Shown here: piece by piece, positions 17,493 to 26,197 of the stretch
How positions within the stretch are numbered: position 1 is the first letter of the stretch
Layout: each line of letters starts with the position of its first letter
DNA from: Chitinophaga sp. CF418
GTDB taxonomy: Bacteria; Bacteroidota; Bacteroidia; Chitinophagales; Chitinophagaceae
DNA length: 64,000 nt
Assembly: GCF_900142925.1 (NCBI RefSeq)
Contig: NZ_FRCN01000001.1
Span: 806,001 to 870,000 of the forward strand
Reading direction: 5' to 3'
Program-made: the position numbers and the translations under genes
Notes under the pieces: model-generated
The model's input: only the letters and a program-made list of their open reading frames with translations
Told to the model about the DNA's origin: nothing
The model's database searches: none

Positions 17493-17627
17493 ATGGAAAA
17501 CATTAAACAATACGGGAAAAGGGTAATCGCGATCTTACTGCTGCTTGCACTCTTCGCGGCAGTTCTACTTGAATTTTCTTCCGCAGGTCAAAAAGCTGCT
17601 GCAACCTGCATTGTAGGGGCGCCGTAA
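17493..17627 (+). CDS. Possible small membrane protein (44 residues)
   Basis: Short open frame from an ATG. Residues 1-9 are polar and basic (MENIKQYGKR), residues 11-29 are strongly hydrophobic (VIAILLLLALFAAVLLEF), and the tail is short (SSAGQKAAATCIVGAP). This is the composition of a single-pass small membrane protein and is unlike the surrounding AT-rich non-coding DNA. No family is recognised and no neighbour shares its strand closely. Real expression is uncertain. Confidence 0.35.
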   Translation: MENIKQYGKRVIAILLLLALFAAVLLEFSSAGQKAAATCIVGAP

Positions 17628-18009
17628 AAGCACAACACCCTCCATCTTAAACCTTCTCTCCATCGCGCCGGCCTATAAGATATCTTTTCAAAACATACAG
17701 CGGATCCACTGTACTTAAGCACTTCCCGTTAATTGACAGCTATGAATCACATTGTCTTATATCGTTTATTAATAAGCAATAGTTCATCTTCCTTTAAACC
17801 TAATTGTTGCAAGATGCCATTACATTCAGCCACTCTTTTTTCATCACCCACAGCCTCTGCCAGTTCCATACGCCCGCACTATAACCAGGCAGCCCATACT
17901 GGAATTGGTCTGCTTGTCCATTCCTTAAAATATCTCTCACCTCCTATTCTATTATTATAACCATCATAAATGCTGCGTATCTTTATTCCGGTTGATTTAA
18001 AATAAATTT
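17628..18009. other. Non-coding stretch, perhaps with a decayed gene on the minus strand
   Basis: On the minus strand around 17875-17745 one frame reads MELAEAVGDEKRVAECNGIL, a normal-looking helical peptide, but it is bounded by stops and a neighbouring frame continues it upstream, as in a frameshifted remnant. No family was recognised. The rest shows nothing. Confidence 0.2.
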
Positions 18010-18399
18010 ATGTCAAACGCTATCCTTAACAATTCCAATGATCCGCTTCTCCAGGCGTTTATAGCCGGAAAATCAGCACATACCCTGATGTTGCTTCACC
18101 ATTTTATAGACCAATATCAACAACTGGGCGATATATACCTGTATCCCACCAAATCTATGATCGGTATTGGCAGTGGAGATATACGTATAGCATGGATCAC
18201 GCAATTAGGGAAAAACTTCGTACATGTTGTGTTTCCTTTTGAACAACCCCACACAGACAATCTCTGTTTCCAGAAAATAGCACCGGTACCTGGCGATGCC
18301 CATCAGTTTAACCATCATTTCCGCATGCTTTTTCCGGGAGATATTAATGAAGAGGTATTACAGTTCATGCGATTATCACTGCAGATCAGGAAATCCTAA
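18010..18399 (+). CDS. DUF5655-like protein
   Basis: Protein of 129 residues. A central core (LYPTKSMIGIGSGDIRIAWITQLGKNFVHVVFPF) and the ending NHHFRMLFPGDINEEVLQFMRLSLQ match the pattern of DUF5655, small proteins that end with a conserved 'h.v.l..p.dlDeel..wl' segment. The function of that family is not known to me beyond occasional fusion to nuclease-like or transport-like domains. Soluble, no signal peptide. It stands alone: the next gene on the strand begins 216 bases later. Confidence 0.6.
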   Translation: MSNAILNNSNDPLLQAFIAGKSAHTLMLLHHFIDQYQQLGDIYLYPTKSMIGIGSGDIRIAWITQLGKNFVHVVFPFEQPHTDNLCFQKIAPVPGDAHQFNHHFRMLFPGDINEEVLQFMRLSLQIRKS

Positions 18400-18615
18400 C
18401 CGAACTGGCAGATCAAAGTAATTATCCTTTACCAATCACATACCATCCCGTGCCATTCCTTTCACTTCGTAAGCAAACCGGATATCTGTCTGCAGACAAT
18501 ACCTGGCGACCATCATCAGCATCTCTTTGCATAGTTTTTGTACCTCTATAAATGTTACAGAGCGCCAGGCATTTCGAGATGCGCTCAAACAGTTGAGCTG
18601 ATAACAATAAAAAAC

Positions 18616-19716
18616 ATGCAGCTTTCCGAAATCATACAAGAAAAGATCAGCAGAAACGGTCCGATCTCCTTCCGGGATTTCATGGAAATGGCATTGTATT
18701 ATCCTCAGTTAGGATACTACACATCTGATCGCAATAAAATTGGCGCAAACGGAGATTATTACACCAGTACTGATCTGAGTGCTGTTTTCGGCGCCATGCT
18801 CGGCCGTCAGCTTGAGGAAATGTGGAATTTGATGGGGCGCGAAGCGTTTACTATAGTTGAATATGGAGCGGGAACAGGTGCACTTTGTCATGATCTGTTG
18901 GATTACCTGAAAAACAACCAGCCGTTTTACAATCAACTGAGATATTGCATAATTGAAAAAAGCCCATTCATGCGGGAGATAGAAAAAGCGTACTTATCCG
19001 AAAAGGTAGAATGGTATGATTCTATTGCTGATATTGGTGACTTTACGGGCTGCGTTCTATCTAATGAACTGCTGGATAATTTTCCGGTTCATGAGGTTGT
19101 TATGGAGGATGAACTCATGGAAGTGTTTGTAGACTATGAAAGCGGATTCTCCGAATTGCTGCATCCGGCACAAGAAGTACTTAAAGACTATTTAAAACAG
19201 CTGCATGTAACTTTACCCAAAGGGTTCCGGACAGAAATCAATTTACAGGCAATAGACTGGCTCAGGGAAATTGCACATTCATTAAAGAAAGGATTCGTGT
19301 TAACTATTGATTACGGCTATTCTTCTGCTGAACTATACCGTGAATACAGATGCCAGGGCACGCTCCTATGCTACCACGAACATCAGGTTAATGATGATCC
19401 CTATCACCACATCGGGGAACAAGATATCACAGCTCACGTGAACTTTTCTGCGTTGAATCATTGGGGTTTAAAAAATGGATTGGAATGTTGCGGGTTTACA
19501 GAACAAGGTTATTTTCTGCGCTCTCTTGGACTAATGGATTATTTACGCACGCCCGATCAGAATGTCGAAAGTGAATTGCTCTCCCTTCCTGTAAAAGCCA
19601 TAGCCATCCATCGTTTACTGAATAATATCGGAACACAACTGAAAATATTCATCCAGCGGAAAGGGCTGATAGCAACAGAATTAACAGGCTTTGCACTGGC
19701 CAGGATGTTCATATAA
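18616..19716 (+). CDS. MidA/NDUFAF7-type SAM-dependent methyltransferase
   Basis: Protein of 366 residues of the DUF185 family, relatives of the mitochondrial complex I arginine methyltransferase NDUFAF7. N-terminal helix GPISFRDFMEMALYYPQLGYY, then YYTSTDLSAVFG, the SAM-binding EYGAGTGALCHDLL (about residue 83), and the conserved ELLDNFPVHEV (about 154) and LTIDYGYSS (about 233). I chose the ATG at 18616 because the conserved part starts there; a longer frame from a TTG upstream adds non-conserved residues. The bacterial target is not established. A single transcription unit ended by a bidirectional terminator. Confidence 0.85.
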   Translation: MQLSEIIQEKISRNGPISFRDFMEMALYYPQLGYYTSDRNKIGANGDYYTSTDLSAVFGAMLGRQLEEMWNLMGREAFTIVEYGAGTGALCHDLLDYLKNNQPFYNQLRYCIIEKSPFMREIEKAYLSEKVEWYDSIADIGDFTGCVLSNELLDNFPVHEVVMEDELMEVFVDYESGFSELLHPAQEVLKDYLKQLHVTLPKGFRTEINLQAIDWLREIAHSLKKGFVLTIDYGYSSAELYREYRCQGTLLCYHEHQVNDDPYHHIGEQDITAHVNFSALNHWGLKNGLECCGFTEQGYFLRSLGLMDYLRTPDQNVESELLSLPVKAIAIHRLLNNIGTQLKIFIQRKGLIATELTGFALARMFI

Positions 19717-19720
19717 ATGA

Positions 19721-19768
19721 AAATTACAAACCCTGTAGGGAAAGCCACCTACAAGGTTTTGTAATTTT
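19721..19768. terminator. Bidirectional terminator after the methyltransferase gene
   Basis: A long imperfect stem (19721-19739 with 19748-19767, one bulge) with A-rich and T-rich flanks, between the convergent genes ending at 19716 and 19782. Confidence 0.75.
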
Positions 19769-19781
19769 TCGCAAATACAGG

Positions 19782-20150
19782 TTATTGTTTTGTCAGCGTA
19801 TACGTCATCCTATCTCCCTGTGTAATCCCATTCTCTACATAACAGATCAGCGTTTTACAATCATAACTGGTAATAATCCCCTGTTGCAGTACACCATTTA
19901 TGTCGATGGTATGACCATCCAGCTCCCAGGTACCCTGTTCAACCTCATGTGATGGACAGACAGTACCGGCATCCTTGTCAATCATTGATGTACTACCTGC
20001 TGTCCCGGAGCCCGATTCCACAACCCGGCAGGTCTTGCCACCAGCCAGACCGGATTCCCAGGTTTTGAAATACCGCCGCGTATTTCCTCCTATCGTTGAT
20101 TCTGTAAGTACCCGCCCTCCTAAAAAAAGCAGAGGCGTAAAAGGCATCAC
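19782..20150 (-). CDS. Small lipocalin-like protein, possibly truncated at the N-terminus
   Basis: Up to 122 residues. The second half (GTWELDGHTIDINGVLQQG, then a strand with DCKTLICYVENG, ending RMTYTLTKQ) has the strand pattern of the small lipocalin-like lipoproteins common in Bacteroidota. Such proteins normally begin with a lipoprotein signal, but here the frame opens only at a GTG (20150) and ATG (20147) followed by MPFTPLLFLGG, and a stop lies just upstream. The N-terminus may therefore have been lost to a mutation. No function can be given. Confidence 0.45.
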   Translation of the reverse strand: MMPFTPLLFLGGRVLTESTIGGNTRRYFKTWESGLAGGKTCRVVESGSGTAGSTSMIDKDAGTVCPSHEVEQGTWELDGHTIDINGVLQQGIITSYDCKTLICYVENGITQGDRMTYTLTKQ

Positions 20151-20229
20151 CGAAGATGACTACCGGTTATCTGTTGACTCGACCCATAAACCGAAATGAT
20201 ATTCTATAATCACTGTTGCCTGGAAACAG

Positions 20230-20260
20230 AAAACCCGCTCCAAAAGTGAGAGCGGGTTTT
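20230..20260. terminator. Terminator between the dehydrogenase and lipocalin-like genes
   Basis: Perfect 11-bp stem AAAACCCGCTC (20230-20240) with GAGCGGGTTTT (20250-20260), nine-base loop. On the minus strand it ends the 20330-23464 gene. Confidence 0.8.
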
Positions 20261-20329
20261 CCGTTTAAGTTCAATAGCACATGTCCTGCAACGCCCCATT
20301 TGGCCGAGGACCTGAGGAAAAAAGGTTCC

Positions 20330-23300
20330 TTATTCCCTGATAATTTTCACGCTGCTCACCTTACCATTATGAACCAGTTTTACCACATACATACCCGCCG
20401 GTAATGAAGCCGCAGATACTGTTTTTGTGTATGTTCCCATTGTAAACCTTCCATTCACAGGCACCAGCAATTGTTTACCACTCATATCATATACAGCCAG
20501 TGTAGTGTATCCATTTGATGGCAGGTTGAATTTCACCGTAAAGGATGCTCCGGCAGGATTAGGGAATACTGTGATGGCCGACAGGCTTACCGCTTTGCTG
20601 GCTGCCAGGCCGGTTGTTGTCTTAATTTTCACCTCCGCATAGCTATTCCACTCATTTACGTTGTTACCATGTCCGAGAATACGCACATACTTCGCTGCTC
20701 TGCCTGTAAAGCTGAAGCTCTCAAAACTGAGTGAAGTACCACTACTTTGTAAGCCGGTAGCTGCATTAGTCCAGTTGGTACCATCCGGGCTGACCAACAC
20801 ATCAAATAGCGCACGACGGGTATCACCTTTGTAAAACGCAATATCCACACCTGTAACAGTAGCCGTGTTACCCAAACAGAATTGTATCCATTGTCCGTTT
20901 CCGGTTGCTGACCAGCGGGTATTCAGATCGTTATCAATTGCATTTGCTGCCACATTTCCATCATCGCTGCTTGCAACCACCGGAACACAGTTTGGATCGC
21001 TTGTAGAATCCGCAATCACAGCAAGTTGCGGACGGTTGGCCCCTGATTCTTTCGAATTCAGGAGTACGCGCGGATCGTGCGCCTGCTGACTTTTCAGTGC
21101 CAGTGTTATCTTTCTCCGTCCTGCTGCCAATTCACGCTGTACATAGCTGGTCACATCCCATGTGTAATATCTCGCCGCCTCATTTGTAAGTATGGCAGAT
21201 GACAACAATGTAGTATCAGCTGCTGGCTTATTATTCCAGGTGATCGTTTTTTCAGACCAGGTAGTATTACTTACCGGATAAGCACCTACCGGTACATTGG
21301 TAACTGCACCACCAGCATCCACATTACCAAATACTTTCAGTACCACCGATGATACGCTTGCAGCATTGGCCAGATCGAAGGTAAGATAAGACTCACGACC
21401 ATTATTTGCCTGTCCTGCGGGAGCTACTTTAGTGATGAGAAGCGTAGAATCGCTGACGCCAAAAGTAGTAGCAGCATTTGTTCCGTCCCTTACATATGCA
21501 TCCTGTACCGGCGAAAGATTAATAGCGGCAGGTGCTATTTTAAATATTGCCACAAAGGTAGTATCATTATCAGTGATCCTGATATTCTGCACCCTTGCAC
21601 CTCCATGTGCCCAACTATCGAAAATATAGGTTACTCCATTAAGTGTTTGCGGAGAAGGAGCATCCATTGCTCTTACCATACCGGATAACGTTGGTGAAGA
21701 ATACGGTGTGGTAAAAGGAATATTATTGAGACGAAGCTGCAGACCCGCAGGCTCTGTTTTCAGCGTTATATTGGATGTGACAGGAAGCATTTCCACATAA
21801 GTGGTATCCGTCTCTCCCCTGCTATCCTTTACGGCAAGATAAATACGATACCAGATATCTGTTTCCGTATGACCTTCAGCTGAAATAACAAAAGTTCCAG
21901 CTTTAACACTGTCCGTCAATTGCGGTCCCGGATGGACATGATTCGCATGATGAAAATCAACCCACCAGTGAAATGCATTAGCAGGAAGCGTACCATCTTC
22001 CGTATCAGTACCAGTACCCGCAAATGAAACGGTATCTCCGGCGCGGAATTTAGCATTGTTAGCAGGCGCAGTAATAGTAGCAACAGGTAAAACGTTCGGT
22101 TTGGCAACAGTCAGTCTTGCATTACTACTGGTAACACTACCTGCACTGTTGGTCACTACTACACTGTAAAGACCAGAATCTGCCGGTTGTACATTGGTAA
22201 TCGAATAACTGGCTGCCGTTGCATTAGTGATATTGCCTCCGTTCTTTCGCCACTGATAGGTAGGTGAAGGATTACCGGTAGCGACTACGCTAAAGGTCGC
22301 CGTTTGTCCCTGTGGTATTGTAAGGGATTGTGGCTGTGTCGATATTGCAGGCGCCTGTGTACCTGTGTAAATAAGTTTGTAAAGTGCACTGTTATCCCTG
22401 CTGAGGAAATAAAGATTGCCATCAATACCCTGTTTAATATAGACAAGTCCTCCGCCAAAACCGGTAGCAAAAGCCGTCCTTGTGGGAGATGCAGGATTTA
22501 AATAGTTAATCCATCCACCGCAATAGTCCAGGAAAAAATATTTACCGTTGTAGGTAGCAGGATAGTTGCTGATGGCACCATTGAAAAAGGTTCCACCATT
22601 GATGGCGCAACCTTGTCCATCGGGAGGAGTGCCGTCCCTGTTGGTGCTATACCTGTAAATCGGATTGGTTAAACCTGTACAGTTGGATGAACAGGTACCT
22701 TCCTGATCCGGCCATCCAAAGTTGCGACCACCGGTAGAAGCATCATTGATTTCTTCCCAGGTGGATTCACCAACATCATTGATAAAGATCTTGCCGCTTA
22801 CGGGATCAACGGCATTCGTAAAAGGGTTACGCAGACCATATGCCCATACACGGCTACGGGCCGCACCACCACTAAAAGGATTCCCCGTAGGCACTGAGCC
22901 ATCGGTATTAATGCGCAACAATTTCCCCATATAGCTGTCGAGGTTCTTCGCATTGTCGCCGACTTTATTATCTCCTACAGAAACATATAGCTTACCATCA
23001 TTACCAAAAGATAAGCCTCCTCCATTATGATAAATGGCGCTTAATGTCGGAAGATCCAGCAATACTGTTTCAGCGCCGGCAACATCTCCTGTCATCGTAA
23101 AACGGCTCACACGGTTATGTGGCCCGGAGGTATTGGTGTAATACAGATAAATGTAATGATTGGTGGAGAAGCCGGGATCCACGGCAATCCCGATCAATCC
23201 CCGCTCTCCACTGGCATTAACAGAAAGCGTGATAGCAGGTGTAGATAATAAACTACCGTTTTTGATAACACGTAACTGACCTGTTTCCTGACACACGAGG

Positions 23301-23464
23301 ATACGGCCGTCAGGTAGAAAAGCCAGCGCAGCTGGGCTGCTGATGCCACTCGCAACCTGTACGCGTTGAAAATTGGCAGGTAATGATTGCGCCCTGATCG
23401 AGAGCGATAAAAACAATAAGAATAGCGGTAGTAATAAGCTTGTAATAGCGTACTTTTTTTCCAT
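20330..23464 (-). CDS. Secreted PQQ-dependent sugar dehydrogenase-like multidomain protein with type IX sorting domain
   Basis: Protein of 1044 residues. A signal peptide (MEKKYAITSLLLPLFLLFLS...) marks the start at 23464; an open frame continues upstream but adds no conserved sequence. Domains in order: a GSDH-type six-bladed propeller (about 30-385; SPAALAFLPDGRILVCQETG, YHNGGGLSFGNDGKLYVSVG, YGLRNPF), an Ig-like domain (about 390-470), a PKD-like segment with HHANHVHPG (about 480-580), a DNRLRE-type carbohydrate-associated domain (about 650-810; AYVRDGTNAATTFG), an F5/8 type C/discoidin domain (about 820-950), and a type A sorting domain (about 965-1044). It should oxidise a sugar at the cell surface, but the electron acceptor is unknown. 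A single-gene unit with a possible LacI-type operator upstream. Confidence 0.85.
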   Translation of the reverse strand: MEKKYAITSLLLPLFLLFLSLSIRAQSLPANFQRVQVASGISSPAALAFLPDGRILVCQETGQLRVIKNGSLLSTPAITLSVNASGERGLIGIAVDPGFSTNHYIYLYYTNTSGPHNRVSRFTMTGDVAGAETVLLDLPTLSAIYHNGGGLSFGNDGKLYVSVGDNKVGDNAKNLDSYMGKLLRINTDGSVPTGNPFSGGAARSRVWAYGLRNPFTNAVDPVSGKIFINDVGESTWEEINDASTGGRNFGWPDQEGTCSSNCTGLTNPIYRYSTNRDGTPPDGQGCAINGGTFFNGAISNYPATYNGKYFFLDYCGGWINYLNPASPTRTAFATGFGGGLVYIKQGIDGNLYFLSRDNSALYKLIYTGTQAPAISTQPQSLTIPQGQTATFSVVATGNPSPTYQWRKNGGNITNATAASYSITNVQPADSGLYSVVVTNSAGSVTSSNARLTVAKPNVLPVATITAPANNAKFRAGDTVSFAGTGTDTEDGTLPANAFHWWVDFHHANHVHPGPQLTDSVKAGTFVISAEGHTETDIWYRIYLAVKDSRGETDTTYVEMLPVTSNITLKTEPAGLQLRLNNIPFTTPYSSPTLSGMVRAMDAPSPQTLNGVTYIFDSWAHGGARVQNIRITDNDTTFVAIFKIAPAAINLSPVQDAYVRDGTNAATTFGVSDSTLLITKVAPAGQANNGRESYLTFDLANAASVSSVVLKVFGNVDAGGAVTNVPVGAYPVSNTTWSEKTITWNNKPAADTTLLSSAILTNEAARYYTWDVTSYVQRELAAGRRKITLALKSQQAHDPRVLLNSKESGANRPQLAVIADSTSDPNCVPVVASSDDGNVAANAIDNDLNTRWSATGNGQWIQFCLGNTATVTGVDIAFYKGDTRRALFDVLVSPDGTNWTNAATGLQSSGTSLSFESFSFTGRAAKYVRILGHGNNVNEWNSYAEVKIKTTTGLAASKAVSLSAITVFPNPAGASFTVKFNLPSNGYTTLAVYDMSGKQLLVPVNGRFTMGTYTKTVSAASLPAGMYVVKLVHNGKVSSVKIIRE

Positions 23465-23947
23465 AATAGTTTTTTGAGGGAATGAAATATCAGGTAATTC
23501 AGACATACTTCTTCTGTCACGTACAAGCTTGTAAGCTATACGCAGCAGTATGGTTGCATGCAGACATGCACATCCTGTTAACGGGATGCAATTAACTATT
23601 GGATTCTCATAACGTAATTTTTTAAGGATGAACAATAGGGTGATTATATACACAGAATATAGGAACAAGGCATGCTACAATACTTTGCTACATGGCGTTT
23701 CCGAATAATATAGGTTACAATTTTCTCTACCGGATTTTATAGGTTCATCAGCTACATTACTGAAGTTATGCAAACGTTTGCTACAAAAGGCATACTATTT
23801 TCACATTTCCCAATACTATATTTCATCAATTGGGTTTACGCCGGTGCGAAACCGTTCCCTGGCAATCCATTTTTCTGAAAGAACATCAGTTGAAAGTATG
23901 GGAGCACAATTATATAGCCTAAAATAAAGAAGAAAGCGGGCCCGAAA
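23465..23947. other. Upstream region of the secreted dehydrogenase gene
   Basis: No coding sequence recognised. It holds the presumed minus-strand promoter of the dehydrogenase gene, a perfect GCAAACGTTTGC palindrome (listed separately) and, at the right end, the terminator of the YdeI-like gene. Confidence 0.4.
23770..23781. promoter_or_regulatory. Candidate LacI/PurR-type operator
   Basis: Perfect 12-base palindrome GCAAACGTTTGC with a central CG, the core of the PurR box and of many LacI-family operators. It lies about 306 bases upstream of the dehydrogenase start. No LacI-family regulator gene is in the window, so the link is inference. Confidence 0.35.
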
Positions 23948-23963
23948 TCATGGGGCCCGCTTT
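23933..23963 (-). terminator. Terminator of the YdeI-like operon
   Basis: Perfect 11-bp GC-rich stem AAAGCGGGCCC (23933-23943) with GGGCCCGCTTT (23953-23963). It overlaps the end of the YdeI-like coding sequence. Confidence 0.7.
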
Positions 23964-24532
23964 CCTGGCTTCAATTGCTGAGCCACAAAAGCTACTATCT
24001 CAGTAATTCTTTTTTCCCTCGTTTCTGTCCGTTTCGCAAGAACGAGCTTTTGCAAAAAGCCCTTTCTAACAGACCGGCTTAAACTCACAAAATAAGCCTT
24101 TGAGCCCGGGTGAGACTTGAATGCTTTTTCAAGGTCTTTGGGGATCTTCAATTCTTCTACATCATCCAAAATTGACCAGCTCCCGTTTCGCTTTGCTATT
24201 TCAATACTTTCATATCCGGCTTGCATCATAAGACCTTCGCCTATCAACCGCTGCACCTTCCCTTTGTTAATCTTTGACCAGACACTATTCGCTTTTCTCC
24301 GGGTGAAGAACTGCATAAACTTTTCATCGTCAATCGGCCTTGATGTACTATCTATCCATCCGAAACAAAGTGCTTCATCTACAGCATCACTCCAGGTTAT
24401 AGTAGCAGTATCTGCCTTCTTTTTATAATAGATCAGCCAGATGGATTGTGTTGTGCTGTGATGCTCTTGCAACCACTGCCTCCATTGCAGGCGGTTTGCC
24501 GGGTAAAAAGTCTCTATTACCTTATCCTGCAT
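23948..24532 (-). CDS. YdeI/OmdA-like protein
   Basis: Protein of 194 residues of the YdeI (bacteriocin-protection, OmdA) family. Hallmarks: ANRLQWRQWLQEHHSTTQSI at the start, WSDAVDEALCFGWIDS near residue 46, and FTRRKANSVWSKINKGKVQRL near 70, which is the family's most conserved block. The C-terminal RITEIVAFVAQQLKPG is also typical. The biochemical role is unknown; some members are linked to resistance to antimicrobial peptides. Third gene of an operon behind a WYL regulator and a DUF1761 membrane protein (five-base spacing), suggesting control by that regulator. Confidence 0.85.
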   Translation of the reverse strand: MQDKVIETFYPANRLQWRQWLQEHHSTTQSIWLIYYKKKADTATITWSDAVDEALCFGWIDSTSRPIDDEKFMQFFTRRKANSVWSKINKGKVQRLIGEGLMMQAGYESIEIAKRNGSWSILDDVEELKIPKDLEKAFKSHPGSKAYFVSLSRSVRKGFLQKLVLAKRTETREKRITEIVAFVAQQLKPGKRAP

Positions 24533-24537
24533 GATTT

Positions 24538-24951
24538 CTATTTCATAGTAACCAAAATAATGCTCACGAAGAGAATCCCCACTAAATGATAGGTACCACT
24601 AATAATCCCATAAAGGATCGGCCGGGGGATATTTGGGTTGATTGCAATATTCACTGTATTGGCAAACAGGTATCCAATACCAACAAGCAAAGAGAACTTC
24701 AAGGCATCGCCCAAAGAGTCAATATGCAGCGCATAGATCAAAACAGCGCTTGCAACTGTAATCACAAGAGAACAAAGTGCAGGCCCGACGATGAAAATAG
24801 GTTTATTCTGTAACGTTTCGTTTTCACGCCCCAAAGAAATCCTGTACTGCTTGCTGAAGAATAAAGTAAACCATAAAGCGCCGAGCAGAAAATACCCAAC
24901 AAATGCGACTAATACACTGATCCAGTTTAGATTTGCTAATTGACTAATCAT
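24538..24951 (-). CDS. DUF1761 family membrane protein
   Basis: Protein of 137 residues from the ATG at 24951; an upstream ATG at 24981 would add ten polar residues. Four hydrophobic segments are visible (about 10-28, 50-70, 78-100 and 115-135), with the conserved WISVLVAFVGYFLLGALWFT and GIISGTYHLVG of DUF1761. The family is of unknown function. Middle gene of the three-gene operon. Confidence 0.8.
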   Translation of the reverse strand: MISQLANLNWISVLVAFVGYFLLGALWFTLFFSKQYRISLGRENETLQNKPIFIVGPALCSLVITVASAVLIYALHIDSLGDALKFSLLVGIGYLFANTVNIAINPNIPRPILYGIISGTYHLVGILFVSIILVTMK

Positions 24952-25029
24952 AAAAAATCTCTTTTTTTGTTTATGCCGCAAAGCTACAACCGGTGGTATG
25001 ACAGCCTTATGTCAGGGGTACAAAAGAAA

Positions 25030-25722
25030 TTAATAATAACGGTCAAAATATTCCTGTAAGGTCATACTGTGAGGGGTAAACTTCTCAGCAAGAATGTGCA
25101 ACTTTTTAATCCTGTCCAGCCGGAAATACCGGAACTCATTACGTAAACGGCACCAGGCTACCAACAACCAATTCCCCTGTGTACTTAATAAGGCAAAAGG
25201 TTCAATCAACCTGGTTGTTATTTGCTCCGCTTCATTAGTATATTCAATCTGGGTCAGATTAAAATTGGTAAGCGCAAATTGCAGTTCCGATAAATTATTG
25301 CTATTTCTTTCGCTGTTAATATTCTGATCAAACCGGGTTCTTTCTGCAAGCAGGTTAGCTTTGTCTCTTACACTATACCCCAATACTGCCTTTATCTTGT
25401 CAATAGCTTCCATGTAATCTTTGACAAACGAAGCGTCCTTGTTCTTCAGCACTAATTGTTCTGCCAGGATCAGGGCATTGGCCTGGCTTTCAGTAAACAT
25501 CACAGGAGGAACTCTGTACCCCTGCATTAAAGTATACCCTTTGCCCTCTTCCGTCAGAATCGGCACACCTGCCTGTTCCAGTGCTTTTATGTCCCTGTAA
25601 ATAGTCCTGATACTAACAGAAAATCTGTCAGCCAGCTCTGTTGCCGTCAAAAGACGCTTGGTCTGCAATTGGATCAGGATTGCCGTCAGTCGGGAAAGTC
25701 GTTTGGTATCGGTGTCATTCAT
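25030..25722 (-). CDS. YafY-type transcriptional regulator (HTH_11 and WYL domains)
   Basis: Protein of 230 residues. An N-terminal winged helix-turn-helix (about 7-60; LTATELADRFSVSIRTIYRDIKAL) is followed by a WYL domain (about 135-215), whose WLLVAWCRLRNEFRYFRLDRI replaces the family's usual W-Y-L core but keeps the DRI end. WYL regulators sense small ligands or nucleic acids; this short type is common in Bacteroidota, where it controls adjacent genes. I chose the ATG at 25722 since the preceding open frame is not conserved. First gene of an operon with the DUF1761 and YdeI-like genes, probably autoregulated. Confidence 0.85.
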   Translation of the reverse strand: MNDTDTKRLSRLTAILIQLQTKRLLTATELADRFSVSIRTIYRDIKALEQAGVPILTEEGKGYTLMQGYRVPPVMFTESQANALILAEQLVLKNKDASFVKDYMEAIDKIKAVLGYSVRDKANLLAERTRFDQNINSERNSNNLSELQFALTNFNLTQIEYTNEAEQITTRLIEPFALLSTQGNWLLVAWCRLRNEFRYFRLDRIKKLHILAEKFTPHSMTLQEYFDRYY

Positions 25723-25934
25723 TATAGTCTCAAAAATATTATATTTTTCCTCCCCCTTTAATCCCCGCTTTAGCATAGACAGAAAATTCTAACTAATAAA
25801 TACGGGGTATCTTTACAGTAAATACCGCCAAAACTCCACTATATACCGTGGAATATCCGCCTATTCACGATATAAAGTGAGTCCCTCCTATCCAAAACCC
25901 ACACAAATAAATAATAATCAACAGCTTAATCACA

Positions 25935-25950
25935 TGGCACATCGATTGTA
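25935..25950 (+). promoter_or_regulatory. Candidate sigma-54 promoter
   Basis: TGGCAC, five bases, TTGTA. This matches the -24/-12 consensus TGGCAC-N5-TTGCA except for T in place of the conserved C at -12. Transcription would start near 25961, about 23 bases before the ATG at 25984. A sigma-54 activator gene lies at 32262-35459 in the same window. Confidence 0.35.
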
Positions 25951-25983
25951 TTCACTTTGTCAAATCACCTAAAACTACAAGTT

Positions 25984-26160
25984 ATGACAGCACTTACCCA
26001 AATCCTCCACAAGCTTTTTCCGGAAAAAGCAACGCCGGTAACGCTGGTACAAACAGCGCTGCAAGAAACACATGAATACAATGCCTGTGAGGGATGTGAA
26101 TTTCTGGACGAACCTGCTATGCTGGAAGAGCCATCTGAGGATGAAAATGAAGCAGAATAA
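25984..26160 (+). CDS. Small acidic protein of unknown function (58 residues)
   Basis: Starts at ATG 25984. The first half is a predicted helix (MTALTQILHKLFPEKATPV), the middle has two close Cys in NACEGCEFLD, and the C-terminal third is very acidic (EEPSEDENEAE). The CxxC might bind metal or be redox-active. No family recognised. It lies 37 bases ahead of the bestrophin gene on the same strand, under the same candidate sigma-54 promoter, so the two are probably expressed together. Confidence 0.55.
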   Translation: MTALTQILHKLFPEKATPVTLVQTALQETHEYNACEGCEFLDEPAMLEEPSEDENEAE

Positions 26161-26197
26161 CCGGACACGCCATTTTTTTTAAACATCAGGTTATTAT

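Noticed and set aside
17240..17506. Open frame of 88 codons on the plus strand
   Set aside because: Composition is that of translated AT-rich non-coding DNA, it shows no family pattern and it overlaps the small 44-residue frame and the hairpin.
18422..18639. Overlapping minus-strand frames between the DUF5655-like and methyltransferase genes
   Set aside because: Two frames look partly protein-like, as does the plus-strand sequence ending in RQAFRDALKQLS, but none has a plausible start, end and conserved pattern at once. It may be a decayed gene, yet this cannot be supported.
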